Assembly: GCA_025175895.1 (NCBI GenBank)
Contig: JAKLTH010000292.1
Location: 124,001 to 188,000 of the forward strand
DNA: 64,000 nucleotides
From: Wurfbainia villosa
Taxonomy: Eukaryota > Streptophyta > Magnoliopsida > Zingiberales > Zingiberaceae
Reading direction: 5' to 3'
Within the stretch, counting starts at the first letter, position 1, and each line of letters starts with the position of its first letter. A program made the translations under genes and the position numbers. Shown here piece after piece: positions 32,256 to 42,229 of the stretch. Under the pieces are notes generated by a model that was given only the letters and a program-made list of their open reading frames with translations, ran no database searches and was not told where the DNA came from.

Positions 32256-32818
32256 ACGAGAAATTTGTCTGACATCCTGAATCTACTGTGTTGCACAAAA
32301 ATTGAAGATGTTGATCACTAACTTGTGCCTCTTTGATCTTCTCAATGATAGTGGATTGGGCAACCATAGAAACTAATATCCCTCGGGATGTTTGACCTTA
32401 TTCAGACAATCCCAACTCTGAGATCTATCGAACTAGGTCATAACTGCTGCTAAATGACTAGCCAAATTCTCTCGGGACTTCCTGCTGAGTGCATCTGCTA
32501 CCACATTAGCCTTTCCCCGAATGATAATGAATCATGCAGTCATAATCCTTCAGATATTCTATCCACCGCCTCTGTCTGAGATTCAATTCCTTCTGAGTGA
32601 AAAGATATTTCAAACTCTTATGGTCTGTATAGATCTCAAAAGTAATCTCATATAGACAATGTCTCCATATTTTCAATGCAAAAATAATGGTTGTTAACTC
32701 CAGATCATGCACAGGGTAATTCCTTTCGTGATCCTTTAGTTGAAGGGAGGCTTAAGATACCACACGGTTGAACTTCATCAGAATTACCCCAACCCTTGGA
32801 AAGAAGCATCGGTATATA
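32256..32818 (-). pseudogene. pol: Tekay/Del-like RNase H and connection, partial
   Basis: Begins at the insertion site with YTDASFQGLGVILMKF (catalytic D of RNase H), stops within VVS*AS, then HDLELTTIIFALKIWRHCLYE..FEIYTDHKSLKYLFTQKELNLRQRRWIEYLKDYDCMIHYHSGKG, and a linker MVAQSTIIEKIKEAQVSDQHLQFLC before integrase. The part upstream of the insertion, ending VLVIPSGVDDMVL, is at 40470. Confidence 0.9.
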
Positions 32819-34179
32819 TGATGTGAGCAAAACATATAGGGTTTTAGGAGTAATTTTCGCTCACATCTTGTTACATTTTGTGTTAGTTTCATGCATATGT
32901 TACTCTATTCTTATACGCATTTCCTATTTTGTAGTTCGGAGGTCTGCTCGTTGTACTTTTGTGTGTAGGTTAGCTTTTCTGGCGATAAAGATGCATTTTC
33001 GGAGTAAAAGAAGGACTTTCGTAGCTAGACGCAGAATGGGACACGGCTAGGGCATGTGGATTCACACGGTCATGTCTGATGGGCGAAGAACAACACCCCA
33101 GGGCCGCACATGGCCTGGTTGTGTGGAAACACATGGTCGTGTGGCGGCCCGACGGATTTGCACGACTAGGGCTTTTTCCAGATTTTGCAGCGGTCCGAGG
33201 CGATGTCTATATAAGGATGGCTTCGCCCAAACCCTAGGGGGGAGGCATGATGGCTAGGACGGCACGCTGAAGCCCTAAAAAGCTTCGGTAACTTGCATCG
33301 GGGAGGAGGAAAGCCGCCGAAGGTCCACAACTTACAATACAACGCCGGAGAGAGGATCATGAAGCATTGTATATCTCTATTTCTGCGCTCTCTTTCTATT
33401 GTAATCGAACTTAAACATGTTTTGTTATTCTTCCTTCGTGTTTATGGAGTAGAACTTTCGATTCTACGATTAGGGAGTAGCTTGTGTACATAGACTATGT
33501 TGGTTCATATTAAATTCTGGCCATAAGTTTAATTTGACAATTGGTAGTTGCTCTTTATTATATCTAGGTGTATTTGGCTTTCTTTCCGCTATGCTTAGGC
33601 GATACGAGGCCCTCGCAATCTAGATTTAGGAGGTTTGATCAAGGAACCTAGGGGTCAACCTGACCTCCCATAACTGCGGGGAGAAGGGAGCGGTGGAATC
33701 GGAAACGGTCCACCGCAAGGATTGATTTGGCATCCTCGTACCCTCTATCCCATCCTTTTGGGCGAGGATCGCTCCCAGTGAATGTGACGGCTCTGCGGGA
33801 GAGTGTATGATGTCCCTTCCCCAAAACCGTAGGTAGACATTTAGATGACGCCAATTGACAACATTGTTCTCTGGTACATAAGTGAAACTGAAGTCCTAGG
33901 ATCGCCTTTTAAGACATTGGCACACTCTTATCCTCCTCTGTGTGACACCGCACAGAGTAGTGTCCACCGATAGTCCTCACCAACCGACTCTCTCTCAGAG
34001 ATCACATCCAAACAATCATAACCACTTAGTGTATTGGTACTCGAATCCCAGTCCCTATGGGATCGATAATATTTATTACTTGACAACATCCGTGCACTTG
34101 TGAGCAGTGAGCGCGAGCGTGCACTTTGAGTCCATGATGGTATCCATCATGAGATTTGAGAACGCATCCGTTCACATCA
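32819..34179 (+). repeat. C2b 5' LTR, 1361 bp
   Basis: TGATGTGAGC...TCACATCA. TATA box TATATAAG at 33208-33215, CACACGGCC-type palindromes at about 33050-33145. Near-identical layout to 39124-40464, with visible point differences and a small deletion near 33607 ('gatacgaggccctcgc' against 'ctatacgaggtggtgacaaccctcgc'). Confidence 0.92.
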
Positions 34180-34185
34180 AGTTTT

Positions 34186-34191
34186 TGGCGC
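34186..34191 (+). other. Degenerate primer binding site of C2b
   Basis: After 'agtttt' only TGGCGC matches the Athila/Tat site TGGCGCCGTTGCCGGGGA; the following bases are 'gcaacacag'. Either the site was damaged after insertion or another tRNA was used. Confidence 0.45.
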
Positions 34192-34199
34192 GCAACACA

Positions 34200-35279
34200 G
34201 TGAAAGATGGAAGATCGGAAGGTCTAATTCCGATCGATTTAGAGATTGAGCGAACCTTTCATCGTCGGAGAGTAGCACAGCGAAAGATAGAATATCAAGC
34301 TGCATCCGAGGTGAACATAGGTAGCTGACCTCTGCGGGACTACGCAGCTTCTAGCGCTAGAGGATTCAGGCCGAGCATAGCTGGACCATCAATTTCGGTA
34401 AATAACTTTGAGCTGAAGCCGACACTTATACATATGGTCCAGCAGAGCCAATTCAGGGGAGCTGCGACTGAAGACCCGAACCGGCATCTTGAGGCATTTT
34501 TTGAAATCTGCTCAACCATGAAACTGAATGGAGTCCCTTCTGATGCAATCCGCTTGAGCCTATTCCCGTTTTCATTGCGGGATACGGCTAAGGCATGGCT
34601 TCACTCCTTACCCTCTGGCAGCATCACCACATGGGAGCAGTGTGAGCAGCAGTTTCTGAATAAATACTTCCCACCAAGTAAGACTGCTCACATGCGCCAC
34701 CTTATCACGAGCTTTTGCCAGAAGGAGGGGGAGTCCTTATTCGAAGCATGGGATCGCTACAAGGGGCTACTTTACCAATGCCCACACCACGGACTGGAGA
34801 GGTGGTTGGTGATCCACATTTTCTATAATGGGATCGCTTATGCCACAAAGATGTCCCTAGATTCTACCGCAGGAGGAGCTTTAATGAACAAGACCATAGA
34901 GGAGGCAGAGGAGCTTATTGAAGAGGTGCCACAAAACCACCATCAATGGGCCTCCGAATGTGGTCAACCCATGCCTGTGGTAGGACGATACACTGTTAAC
35001 TCCATGGGCCACCATTTGGCAAGGATGGGTGCGCTCAGTAGACGGTTTGAATCTTTGAATCCTTCATCTGCATGCGCGGCCATTGATCTTGGAGAAGGAG
35101 CGGCAGCGTATCGTGAGGACCACTATATAGGGCAGGGGACCGCAGATGAGCAGATTGAGCAGTGTGACGCGATTTGGGACTACGATCAAAGGTCCCACAA
35201 CCCGTACTCTAATACCTACAATCCCGGATGGAGGAGTCACCCAAATTTCTCCTACAAAAATAACTCGAAAAACCCCTAA
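34200..35279 (+). pseudogene. gag: Athila-type gag capsid region (C2b)
   Basis: In frame from about 34200 (TVKDGRSEGLIPIDLEIERTF), through a TGA at 34326, then PLRDYAASSARGFRPSIAGPSISVNNFELKP and a 281-codon open stretch from M at 34434. It holds the Retrotrans_gag core: DPNRHLEAFFEICSTMKLNGVPSDAIRLSLFPFSLRDTAKAWLHSLPSGSITTWEQCEQQFLNKYFPPSKTA. NFEIKP, FSLRD.AK.WL and KYFPP.KT are Athila hallmarks. It ends PYSNTYNPGWRSHPNFSY..NP. The CX2CX4HX4C knuckle expected before PYSNTYNPGW is absent; only a lone C in EQCDAIWDYD remains. Capsid is kept but the RNA-binding knuckle is lost, the reverse of C2a. Confidence 0.88.
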
Positions 35280-35344
35280 CCATCCGGAGGGTACGAGCAG
35301 ATGGGGCAATGGGCGGACCACCATGAAGTCTAGGCTGAAGCAGG

Positions 35345-35542
35345 ATGATGGAGGACTTCATCGCTACCCAAACTAAGGCCAATGAGGAATTCCGTCTCCA
35401 GCATCAAAAGTCTAAAGAAGAACTGAGAGACTTGAAAGCCACTGTTGATGGCCTTGCAAGTCATACCCGGATGTTGGAGATGCAAGTGGCCCAAATAACC
35501 CAATCCGTGTCACAACCTGTGAAGAGCTCTCCAGCGAGCTAA
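35345..35542 (+). pseudogene. gag: Athila gag C-terminal coiled-coil segment (C2b)
   Basis: MMEDFIATQTKANEEFRLQHQKSKEELRDLKATVDGLASHTRMLEMQVAQITQ: an amphipathic helical stretch found in Athila gag just upstream of protease (the L..LE.QV.QI pattern). It lies in a different frame from the capsid part and is followed by a stop, then PR. The same segment opening occurs in C2a near 21345. Confidence 0.8.
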
Positions 35543-35557
35543 GGAAAAGGGGAAGAA

Positions 35558-36165
35558 GTGGGGCCAAGTAGCCAATTCGCCAAGGGGTGTGCAACCATGA
35601 TTACCACCCTACCTGACCAAGCTGAGTTCGAAGAGAAGATTCCAGTACAGCTTGAGGACCCTAGTGAATTTGTTATTCCCTGTTCGATTTATGCGGAGAG
35701 CTTCGACGAAGCACTATGCGACTTGGGGTCATCAGTCAGTGTGATGCCCTACGCATATTTTCTAAAGATGGGACTAAGCGAGCTCCAACCAGTGAATCTT
35801 GGTATTCGTATGGGGGATGATTCAGTGAAGGAGCCCATTGGCCTGCTACCACATGTTCCTGTGATGATTGAGGATTTTGTGATATTCACAACTTCATCAT
35901 AGTGGACACATGACCAAATCCCCAAAATCCCATCATTCTGGGAAGGCCTTTTCTAGCAACCGCAGGGGCGTGCATTGATGTGAAGGCACACTAGATCTCC
36001 ATAGAGGTAGATGGGGAGATCATCCTTTTCAGTCTTTCGGAGCACAGAGCTCCCTACTTTGACAGCTTCACGATTAGCAGATTGAAGTCAGAACCTCCAG
36101 ATGCAGATCTCGAGACGGATGAATGGAGGTTCATTGAATCACCAGAGCCGAGTTGATAGAAGAGT
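35558..36165 (+). pseudogene. pol: Athila-type aspartic protease (C2b)
   Basis: KGCATMITTLPDQAEFEEKIPVQLEDPSEFVIPCSIYAESFDEALCDLGSSVSVMPYAYFLKMGL: the Athila retropepsin, with the active-site D (about residue 55) in CDLGSS. It is open to 35902, then a frame change and GRPFLATAGACIDVKAH, the flap and C-terminal block, with stops. After EWRFIESPEPS two stops and the hairpin follow, where Athila elements normally enter RT. RT, RNase H and integrase are wholly missing, not merely broken. Confidence 0.85.
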
Positions 36166-36199
36166 GCGGTCGAGCTAAACGACCTTAAACAAAGCGCTT

Positions 36200-36217
36200 C
36201 TTGGGAGGCAACCCAAG
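36200..36217 (+). other. Conserved hairpin after the pol position (C2b)
   Basis: CTTGGGAGGCAACCCAAG, a perfect 6-bp stem (CTTGGG/CCCAAG) with loop AGGCAA, inside a block shared with C2a (22243-22310). The same type of GGGAGGCAACCC motif is familiar downstream of pol in Athila-type elements. Confidence 0.65.
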
Positions 36218-36399
36218 TTTAGTTGTAGATTTCCCTTTTTCTATTGCATTGCATACATGTGTTTGATTTTAGTTTTGATTTCCATCACATTTAGAGTTCG
36301 GAGTAGAAAAGAACTTTGCTAGGCAAAAATAAAACCCATATTAGTCTACACGGCAAAGTGTATGAACAAATTCGGGCCATGGTTCATAAAAGGGGTGAA

Positions 36400-36560
36400 A
36401 AATGGGGGCACACGGCCTGGCAATGTGTTTTCCCATGGTCGTGCCCGATTGACCAGAGGCGCACACGGCCATGGTGCGCGAGGTTAAAAGGGGCGAGTCG
36501 TGTGTTTTCACCTCATTTGCGCCGTGTGCTTCAAAAGTTCTTGCCCTAACCATGTGATTT
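36400..36560 (+). repeat. CACACGG/CCGTGTG palindromes (C2b)
   Basis: Several half-sites (GCACACGGCC, ATGTGTTTTCCCATGG, GCACACGGCCATG, GCCGTGTGCTTC) in the same place as the array at 22480-22640 in C2a, but more decayed. Confidence 0.55.
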
Positions 36561-36618
36561 CACTTTCCCCTTCCTCTAGAAGCATTTTCAACCTCTTAAG
36601 AAGCCAAAAAGAGCAAGG

Positions 36619-37660
36619 ATGAGGAGGACCAAGACTGTAGGATCCCGATCCGGTGCCTCGGAGCGACGAACAAGAAGAGCTGACGCTCCTCAAGCTCCGG
36701 AAGAGGGTAATGCCCTACTCCCTCTACTTTTTCGCAATAATGAACATAGAGATAGGTACAATATGCTCTCTACTCGTAAACTTATTGCTATTAGGTACTT
36801 AGATGAGGATTTGCTAGCATCCTTAGGGTTGTTAGGTGATGTGCAAACCCTATTTGCAAAAATGGGGTGGGATGAGAATATGGGAATAAGGCACCTAACC
36901 TACCCTAGGATAGTTTTGTAATTTTTGATTTCTTTAGAGGCAGAAGTTTTAATGGGTAGAGAGAGCAAGGAGGGTAGGATAACTTTTAGGCTTTTTAATA
37001 TTGAGCATGAGTGGACCCTTCACCAATGGAACTCATGCTTTGGCTTACCAAGTGGGGGAGAGAGAAGAATCCATAATGGGTAAAACTCTCGTTTGATTTT
37101 AACTGAGTTGACAGGGGAGCACGCTTATGACCCATCTAGGGCCAAAGCGTCGCACCTCCAAAACCCCGTCTTTTGATACCTACACCGCATCATGGCGACT
37201 ATATTCAGTCAGGGGAGAGCGACGGGTAGTGAGAGCCCTGAGTCGCTTTTATATTTGGTTGAGGGGAGAGTGACGGTGTAGTTAGAGCCAGCGAGCTGCT
37301 TTGCCTATGGGATATGCTACAAGAAAGGAGTAGCATCGATGTAGGGTCCCACTTCATCAGACACTTAGTGAAGATGGGCAAAGCAGCACGCAGAGAGATC
37401 AATGTGGGAGGCCTACTTACCCACATTTGCTATAGGATGGGGTACGATTACACAGCATTGGAGAGCATAAAGGGGAGCCCTAGGATCGACCTAGGAGTAT
37501 GCATGGCCATGAAGATGATTGTAAGAGAAGGAGACTCCTTATGCTTTGTAAGGAAAAATCTTACGGCCCTTAGACTCCCCGACCCAGATCATACCACCAT
37601 CACTATACGCGCCAATTGGCGCTTAGACCTGATAGTGGAGTCCCCTCCACATGAGGGACC
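36619..37660 (+). pseudogene. ATHILA ORF (env-position gene) of C2b
   Basis: Starts MRRTKTVGSRSGASERRTRRADAPQ (very basic N-terminus), then FRNNEHRDRYNMLSTRKLIAIRYLDEDLLASLGLLGDVQTLFAKMGW, 100 codons open. In broken frames it continues with EAEVLMGRE..GRITFRLFNIEHEWTLHQWNSCFGLPSG, and near 37314-37500 with IDVGSHFIRHLVKMGKAARREINVGGLLTHICYRMG. This order matches the plant ATHILA ORF-1 family (I recall PF03078), which sits between pol and the 3' LTR in Athila elements. Its function is unknown; no membrane segment typical of an envelope protein is visible here. Stops at 36919 and later make it a pseudogene. Confidence 0.72.
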
Positions 37661-38175
37661 ACCACATCAGCGCCCATCTCTCCACCTTTGTATCACTCTC
37701 CCTCCAGTCCACACATGCATATTAGCCCACCTAGTCCACGTCGACATGAGCCTACACCTACACCACCATCTTTTTCTATTTTTGATCAGGATGTAGGTAC
37801 GTCGGCATACGATTTCTCGGAGTTCCGATTGCGCCTCAACGACATTTACACGGCGTGACCAGAGGCGGCGATGGGAGGGAGGCGCCTACCGATGGCGGAG
37901 TTCGAGGATTGGAGCATTTCCGGAGGCGGAGAGTTCTCTGATGAGGCCACATATACTTCGAGGAGGTGTGTCGCACGAGGATGAGGCTACCTACATGAGG
38001 AGATCGGCAACATATGCCACCGAGCTGATGGGCTAGGGAAGGAGGAGCAAGGCGTATTTGCATCCACCAGCTCTCAGATCGACCACATGTATATGTCGCA
38101 TCAACAGCTTAGTAGCAGGTTCTCCTAGGATCCAGAGATGCCCATGCTCCCAAACTTTCCACCTCGTCCACCATA
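37661..38175 (+). pseudogene. ATHILA ORF tail (C2b)
   Basis: Continuation of the preceding gene in broken frames: DQDVGTSAYDFSEFRLRLNDIYT, a Glu/Arg-rich section, and SSQIDHMYMSHQQLSSRFS.DPEMPMLPNFPPRPPY before a stop. It matches 22641-23115 in C2a. The conserved ends suggest the tail once mattered, but both copies are broken. Confidence 0.6.
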
Positions 38176-39123
38176 TTAGAGGTATATTTTTGTTTAAGTC
38201 TGGGGGGAGACCCCAAAATCTATTTTGTTTTGTTTCCTAGCAGTAGTTTCTTTTCTGGTATTTTCATTCATTTGTTCATGCATGCATGAGTTGTTTAGTT
38301 CCTTTTAGTACTTAATTTTTGGTGTCTGAAAAGCTACCTCAGTAGTATTTTTGAAAGTTGCTTGTATGAGTTGTTCCCATAGGTAGCTTAACTCTATTTA
38401 TCTTGTGGTATTTTATTCTATTCACTCTATTGAATGTTCTAGACCTGCACTGGTTAGCTTTATTTTTGCACTTACACATATTGAACATTCTGAAAGGGAA
38501 AATCTAGTACATACCTAGTTATGATTCACTTCAATAGTATAGTACTTTGGAATCCATAGGTGACTCTAGGTTTAGCATTTTAGTTATTAGAGATGCTCGG
38601 ATTGTGTAAGCCCATTCGAAAAAATCAAAATCCCTGTGAGCTAAAAAAAAAAAGAGAAAAGAAAAAAAAAGAGAGAGAGAAAAATAAAAAAAATAGATTA
38701 TGAAGGATAAAAAATAGTTGTCATGGGTGGAAATGGCTAGGTGCTCCTTTGAGACCGAGTTAGGTTACTGGTGAAACACCTCCCAATTTCTCTCAATACC
38801 GAGCACGCCTTTGAGACTTTATGCTAGATCTAGGGAACGACCCTCGCTTTGGGCAGGTAAGTGCCTAAGAGTCGGAGACCTTAGGAAAGCTATGGGGTGA
38901 CGACTTAACTCACCATAGAACGGGCATCCCCTAAGAATGATTCGCCTAGTACGAGCACGAGGAGCTAACTTAGTGAATTTTTAGAACATATCTTTTTTTG
39001 CTTTAATTGCAAATACCACCAGATAAATTTAGTTAGCATGCTAATTATGGAACAATATCCTTTTAAAATTTTATGGCACTGAGGTTTGCTTGAGGACAAG
39101 CAAAGATTTAAATCTGGGGGAAG
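38176..39123 (+). other. C2b 3' UTR and polypurine tract
   Basis: Non-coding. Contains a first G-run (GTCTGGGGGGAGA near 38200), a 60-bp A/G-only stretch (38641-38700), 'gagaccgagttaggttactgg', 'cgacccTCGCTTTGGG' and the final 'ttgaggacaagcaaagatttaaatctgggggaag' ending at 39123, the likely plus-strand primer. Confidence 0.7.
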
Positions 39124-40464
39124 TGATGTGAGCAAAACATATAGAGTTTTAGGAGTAGTCTTCGCTCACATCTTGTTATATTTTGCGTTAGTTTCATGCA
39201 TATGTTACTCTATTCTTGCACGCATTGCCTATTTTCTGGTTTAGAGGTCTGCTCGTTGTACTTTCGTGTGCAGGTTAGCTTTTCTGGTGATAAAGACGCC
39301 TTTTCGGAGAAAATGAAGGACTTTCGCAGCTAGACGCAGAGTGGGACACGACCAGGGCATGTGGATTCACACGGCCGTGTCTGATGGGCGAAGAACAGCA
39401 CCCCAGGGCCTCACACGGCTTGACCGTATAGAAACACACGGCTGTGTGGTGGCCCGATGGAATTGCATGACTAGGGCTTTTTCCAGATTTTGCAGCGGTC
39501 CGAGGCGATGTCTATATAAGGATGGCTCCGCCCAAACCCTAGGGGGGAGGCACGACAGCTAGGACGACACGCTAAAGCCCTAAAAAGCTTCAGTAACTCG
39601 CAGCGGGGAGGAGGAACGCCGCCGGAGGTCCACAACTTGCAATACAACGCCAGAGAGAGGATCACGAAGCATTGTATATCTCTATTGCTATGCTCTCTTT
39701 CTATTATAATCAAACTTAAACATGTTTTGTGATTTTTCCTTTGTGTTTATGGAGTAGAACTTTCGATTCTAGGATTAGGGAGTAGCTTGTGTACATAGAC
39801 AATATTGGTTCATATTAAATTCTGGCCATAAGTTCAATTTGACAATTGGTAGTTGCTCTTTATTATATCTACGTGTATTTGGCTTTCTTTCCACTGTGCT
39901 TAGGCTATACGAGGTGGTGACAACCCTCGCAATCTAGATTTAGGAGGTTTGATCAAGGAACCTAGGGGTAAACCTGACCTCCCGTAACTGCGGGGAGAAG
40001 GGAGTGGTGGAATCAGAAACGGTCCACCGCAAGGATTGATTTGGCATCCTCGTATCCTCTATCATGTCCTTCTGGGTGAGAATAGCTCCCGGTGAATGCG
40101 GCGGCTCTGCGGGAGAGTGTATGATGTCCTTTCCCCAAAATCGTAGGTAGACGTTTAGACGATGCCAATTGACAACATTGTTCTGTGGTACACAAGTGAA
40201 ATTGATGTCCTGGGATCGGCTTTTAAGACCCCGGCACACTCTTTTCCTCTTCCATGTGACACCACACAGAGTAGTGTCCACCGATAGTCCTCACCAACCG
40301 ACTCTCTGTGTTAGTGTATTGGTACTCGAATCTCAGTCCCTGTGGGATCGATAATCTTTATTACTTGACGACATCTGTGCACTTGCGGGCGTTGAGCGTG
40401 AGCGCGCACTTTGAGTCCACGACGGTATCCATCGCGAGATTTGAGGACGAATCCATGCGCATCA
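39124..40464 (+). repeat. C2b 3' LTR, 1341 bp
   Basis: TGATGTGAGC...TGCGCATCA, followed by the TSD ATATA. TATATAAG is near 39512. It is about 20 bp shorter than the 5' LTR. Confidence 0.92.
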
Positions 40465-41330
40465 ATATAGTACCATATCATCAACACCAGAAGGAATCAC
40501 TAACACTATTTAAGCTTCTAAAAACTAGTTTCACAAGATTCTGACCAGGTGAACTTGATTCCCTTCCGGGTCAAGCGAGTAAGTGGGGTAGCAATACTAG
40601 AAAATTCCTTCACAAATATACAATAATACCCGACCAAATCAAGGAAACTATGGACTTCCTGAACTGATTTTGGCTATTCCTAATCAATAATGGCCTCAAT
40701 TTTCTAGGGATCTACAGAAATACCTTTGTTAGACACCACGTGTCCAAGAAAGGCCACTGAGGATAATCAGAAGGCACATTTACTGAACTTGGCATACAAT
40801 TGCTCCCGTCGCAACGTCTCTAACACTATCCGAAGATGATGTTCATGCTCCTCCTCAGATCGAGAATATATCAAAATATCGTCTATGAATACTATCACAA
40901 ATTGATCCGGATGGGGAATTAGTGAGACCAAAGTGCATCACCAGAAACTCATAATGTCCATAACGAGTGCGGAATGTTGTTTTCTGAACATCCACAACTC
41001 TTACTCTTAGCTAATGATAGCCTGAGTGCAAATCAATCTTAGAGTACACACATGCATCCTTGAGTTGATCAAATAAATCCTCTATCCTTTGCAATGGATA
41101 TTTGTTCTTCACAGTTACCGCGTTCAATTGCCGATAGTCAATGCATAACTACAACGATTCATCCTTCTTTTTAACAAAAAGTACTGGAGCTCCCCATTGC
41201 GAACCACTAGGATGAATAAATCCATTATCCAACAACTCCTGCAGTTGTACTTTAAGTTCATTCAACTCTTTTAGTGCCATCCAATAAGGAGTTTTTGATA
41301 CCGGTGCGGTTCCTGGAATCACCTCTATCA
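40465..41330 (-). pseudogene. pol: Tekay/Del-like reverse transcriptase
   Basis: Enters from the protease frame with KYLDVFPDELPGLPPPRQVEFVIEVIPGTAPVSKTPYWMALKELNELKVQLQELLDNGFIHPSGSQWGAPVLFVKKKDESL, the classic gypsy RT start. Then a stop and LCIDYRQLNAVTVKNKYPL, ..KIDLHSGYH, an intact active-site motif VFIDDILIYSRSEEEHEHHLRIVL, AFLGHVVSNKGISVDP, and SIATPLTRLTRKGIKFTWSESCE. Many stops and frameshifts follow the first block. The coding sequence stops at the TSD ATATA next to the C2b LTR. Confidence 0.9.
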
Positions 41331-41961
41331 CAAATTCCACTTGCCTAGGGGGTGGCAAGCCCGGAAGTTCATCTGGAAACACATCTAGATACTTTCGGAC
41401 TACCCGCACACCAGAGAGGGGTGGTAGTCCTTCACTCCCAACTTTGACCAAGGATAATAAGTAACCCTGGCAACCTTGGGATAACAGTCTTTGTGCTTGT
41501 AATGCTGATATAATGGACACTCCTTCATCTGTAGTACCAACGAATTCCCATGCAGGCTGATCTGGTGGTCGAAAAGTCACCACTCTTGCTCTACAATCCA
41601 CGGTAGCATAATAAGTAGCTAACCAATCCATACCGAGAATGATATCAAATTCTACCATCTCCAACACCTGAAGATCCACCGTAAGGATATGCCCATCGAA
41701 ATCCAACGTCCAACCCTTGATTTCTTGATGGCTAGTCAGCACCTCTCCTAATGGCAAAGATACTGCTAACCCACAAGAACGAACCATTGGAATTCTTCCA
41801 ATCCTACCCAGAAATATTCTAGATACAAATGAATGTGAACTAACAATTTCAATCAAAGTATCAGTATATATGGAATAAACTAAAACCATATCCCGAATAA
41901 CTGATCCCTCGGCTCGCTGTGCCTCATCTCTGGTTATAGCATATACACGTCCAACCTCCAC
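41331..41961 (-). pseudogene. pol: Tekay/Del-like aspartic protease
   Basis: An open stretch (with the RT start, 270 codons from 41961 to 41149) beginning EVGRVYAITRDEAQRAEGSVIRDMVLVYSIYTDTLIEIVSSHSFVSRIF. The retropepsin site DSGATHSF of the family is IVSSHSFV here, so the catalytic D and G are lost. Later landmarks are GWTLDFDGHILTVDLQVLEMVEFDIILGMDWLATYYATVDCRARVVTF. ILGMDWL is the conserved C-terminal protease motif. Confidence 0.85.
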
Positions 41962-42229
41962 ATTTGACTACTGCATCCCTGATGAAGTAGTAGAGTGCCT
42001 CCACTCAGGTTGAATCTGGCTCTATGGTACCGAAGACTGAGTCGACTGTGCAGGCATAATATACCCCTGAGAGCTAGCTAGTAAAAATTGTTGTGTAGGT
42101 ACCCCTGGATAGTACATCACTGGAGCTGTAGGATACTGAATAGTTGCTAGCATCACTGAAGAGGAACCCTCCTGTATGTGATATAGTTGTGCCTGTGGAG
42201 GTAATGGCTGCTTCTAACTATACTTTTGA

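Larger units (their letters stand above)
31414..32818 (-). mobile_element. Tekay/Del-like gypsy element, 3' coding part (minus)
   Basis: Minus-strand order RNase H, integrase zinc domain, integrase core; that is RT before integrase, the Ty3/gypsy arrangement. It continues from 40465-44007 across an inserted C2b element (TSD ATATA). The downstream end of the element (integrase C-terminus, possible chromodomain, 3' LTR) is cut off at 31414 by the C1 LTR. Confidence 0.88.
32819..40464 (+). mobile_element. Pol-deleted Athila-type element C2b, complete with TSD
   Basis: Structure: LTR (32819-34179), short primer-site remnant, gag, protease, conserved hairpin (36200-36217), ATHILA ORF, 3' UTR, polypurine tract, LTR (39124-40464). 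Perfect 5-bp TSD ATATA at 32814-32818 and 40465-40469. RT, RNase H and integrase are missing: the protease region runs straight into the post-pol hairpin block. It sits in the RNase H gene of a Tekay-like element, between the codons for L and Y of VLYTDAS. A pol-less copy with a clean TSD must have been mobilised by enzymes supplied in trans, unless pol was deleted afterwards. Confidence 0.9.

Noticed and set aside
36619..37660. Calling the ATHILA ORF an envelope gene
   Set aside because: It occupies the env position, but no signal peptide, fusion peptide or transmembrane segment is visible, so I keep the neutral family name.
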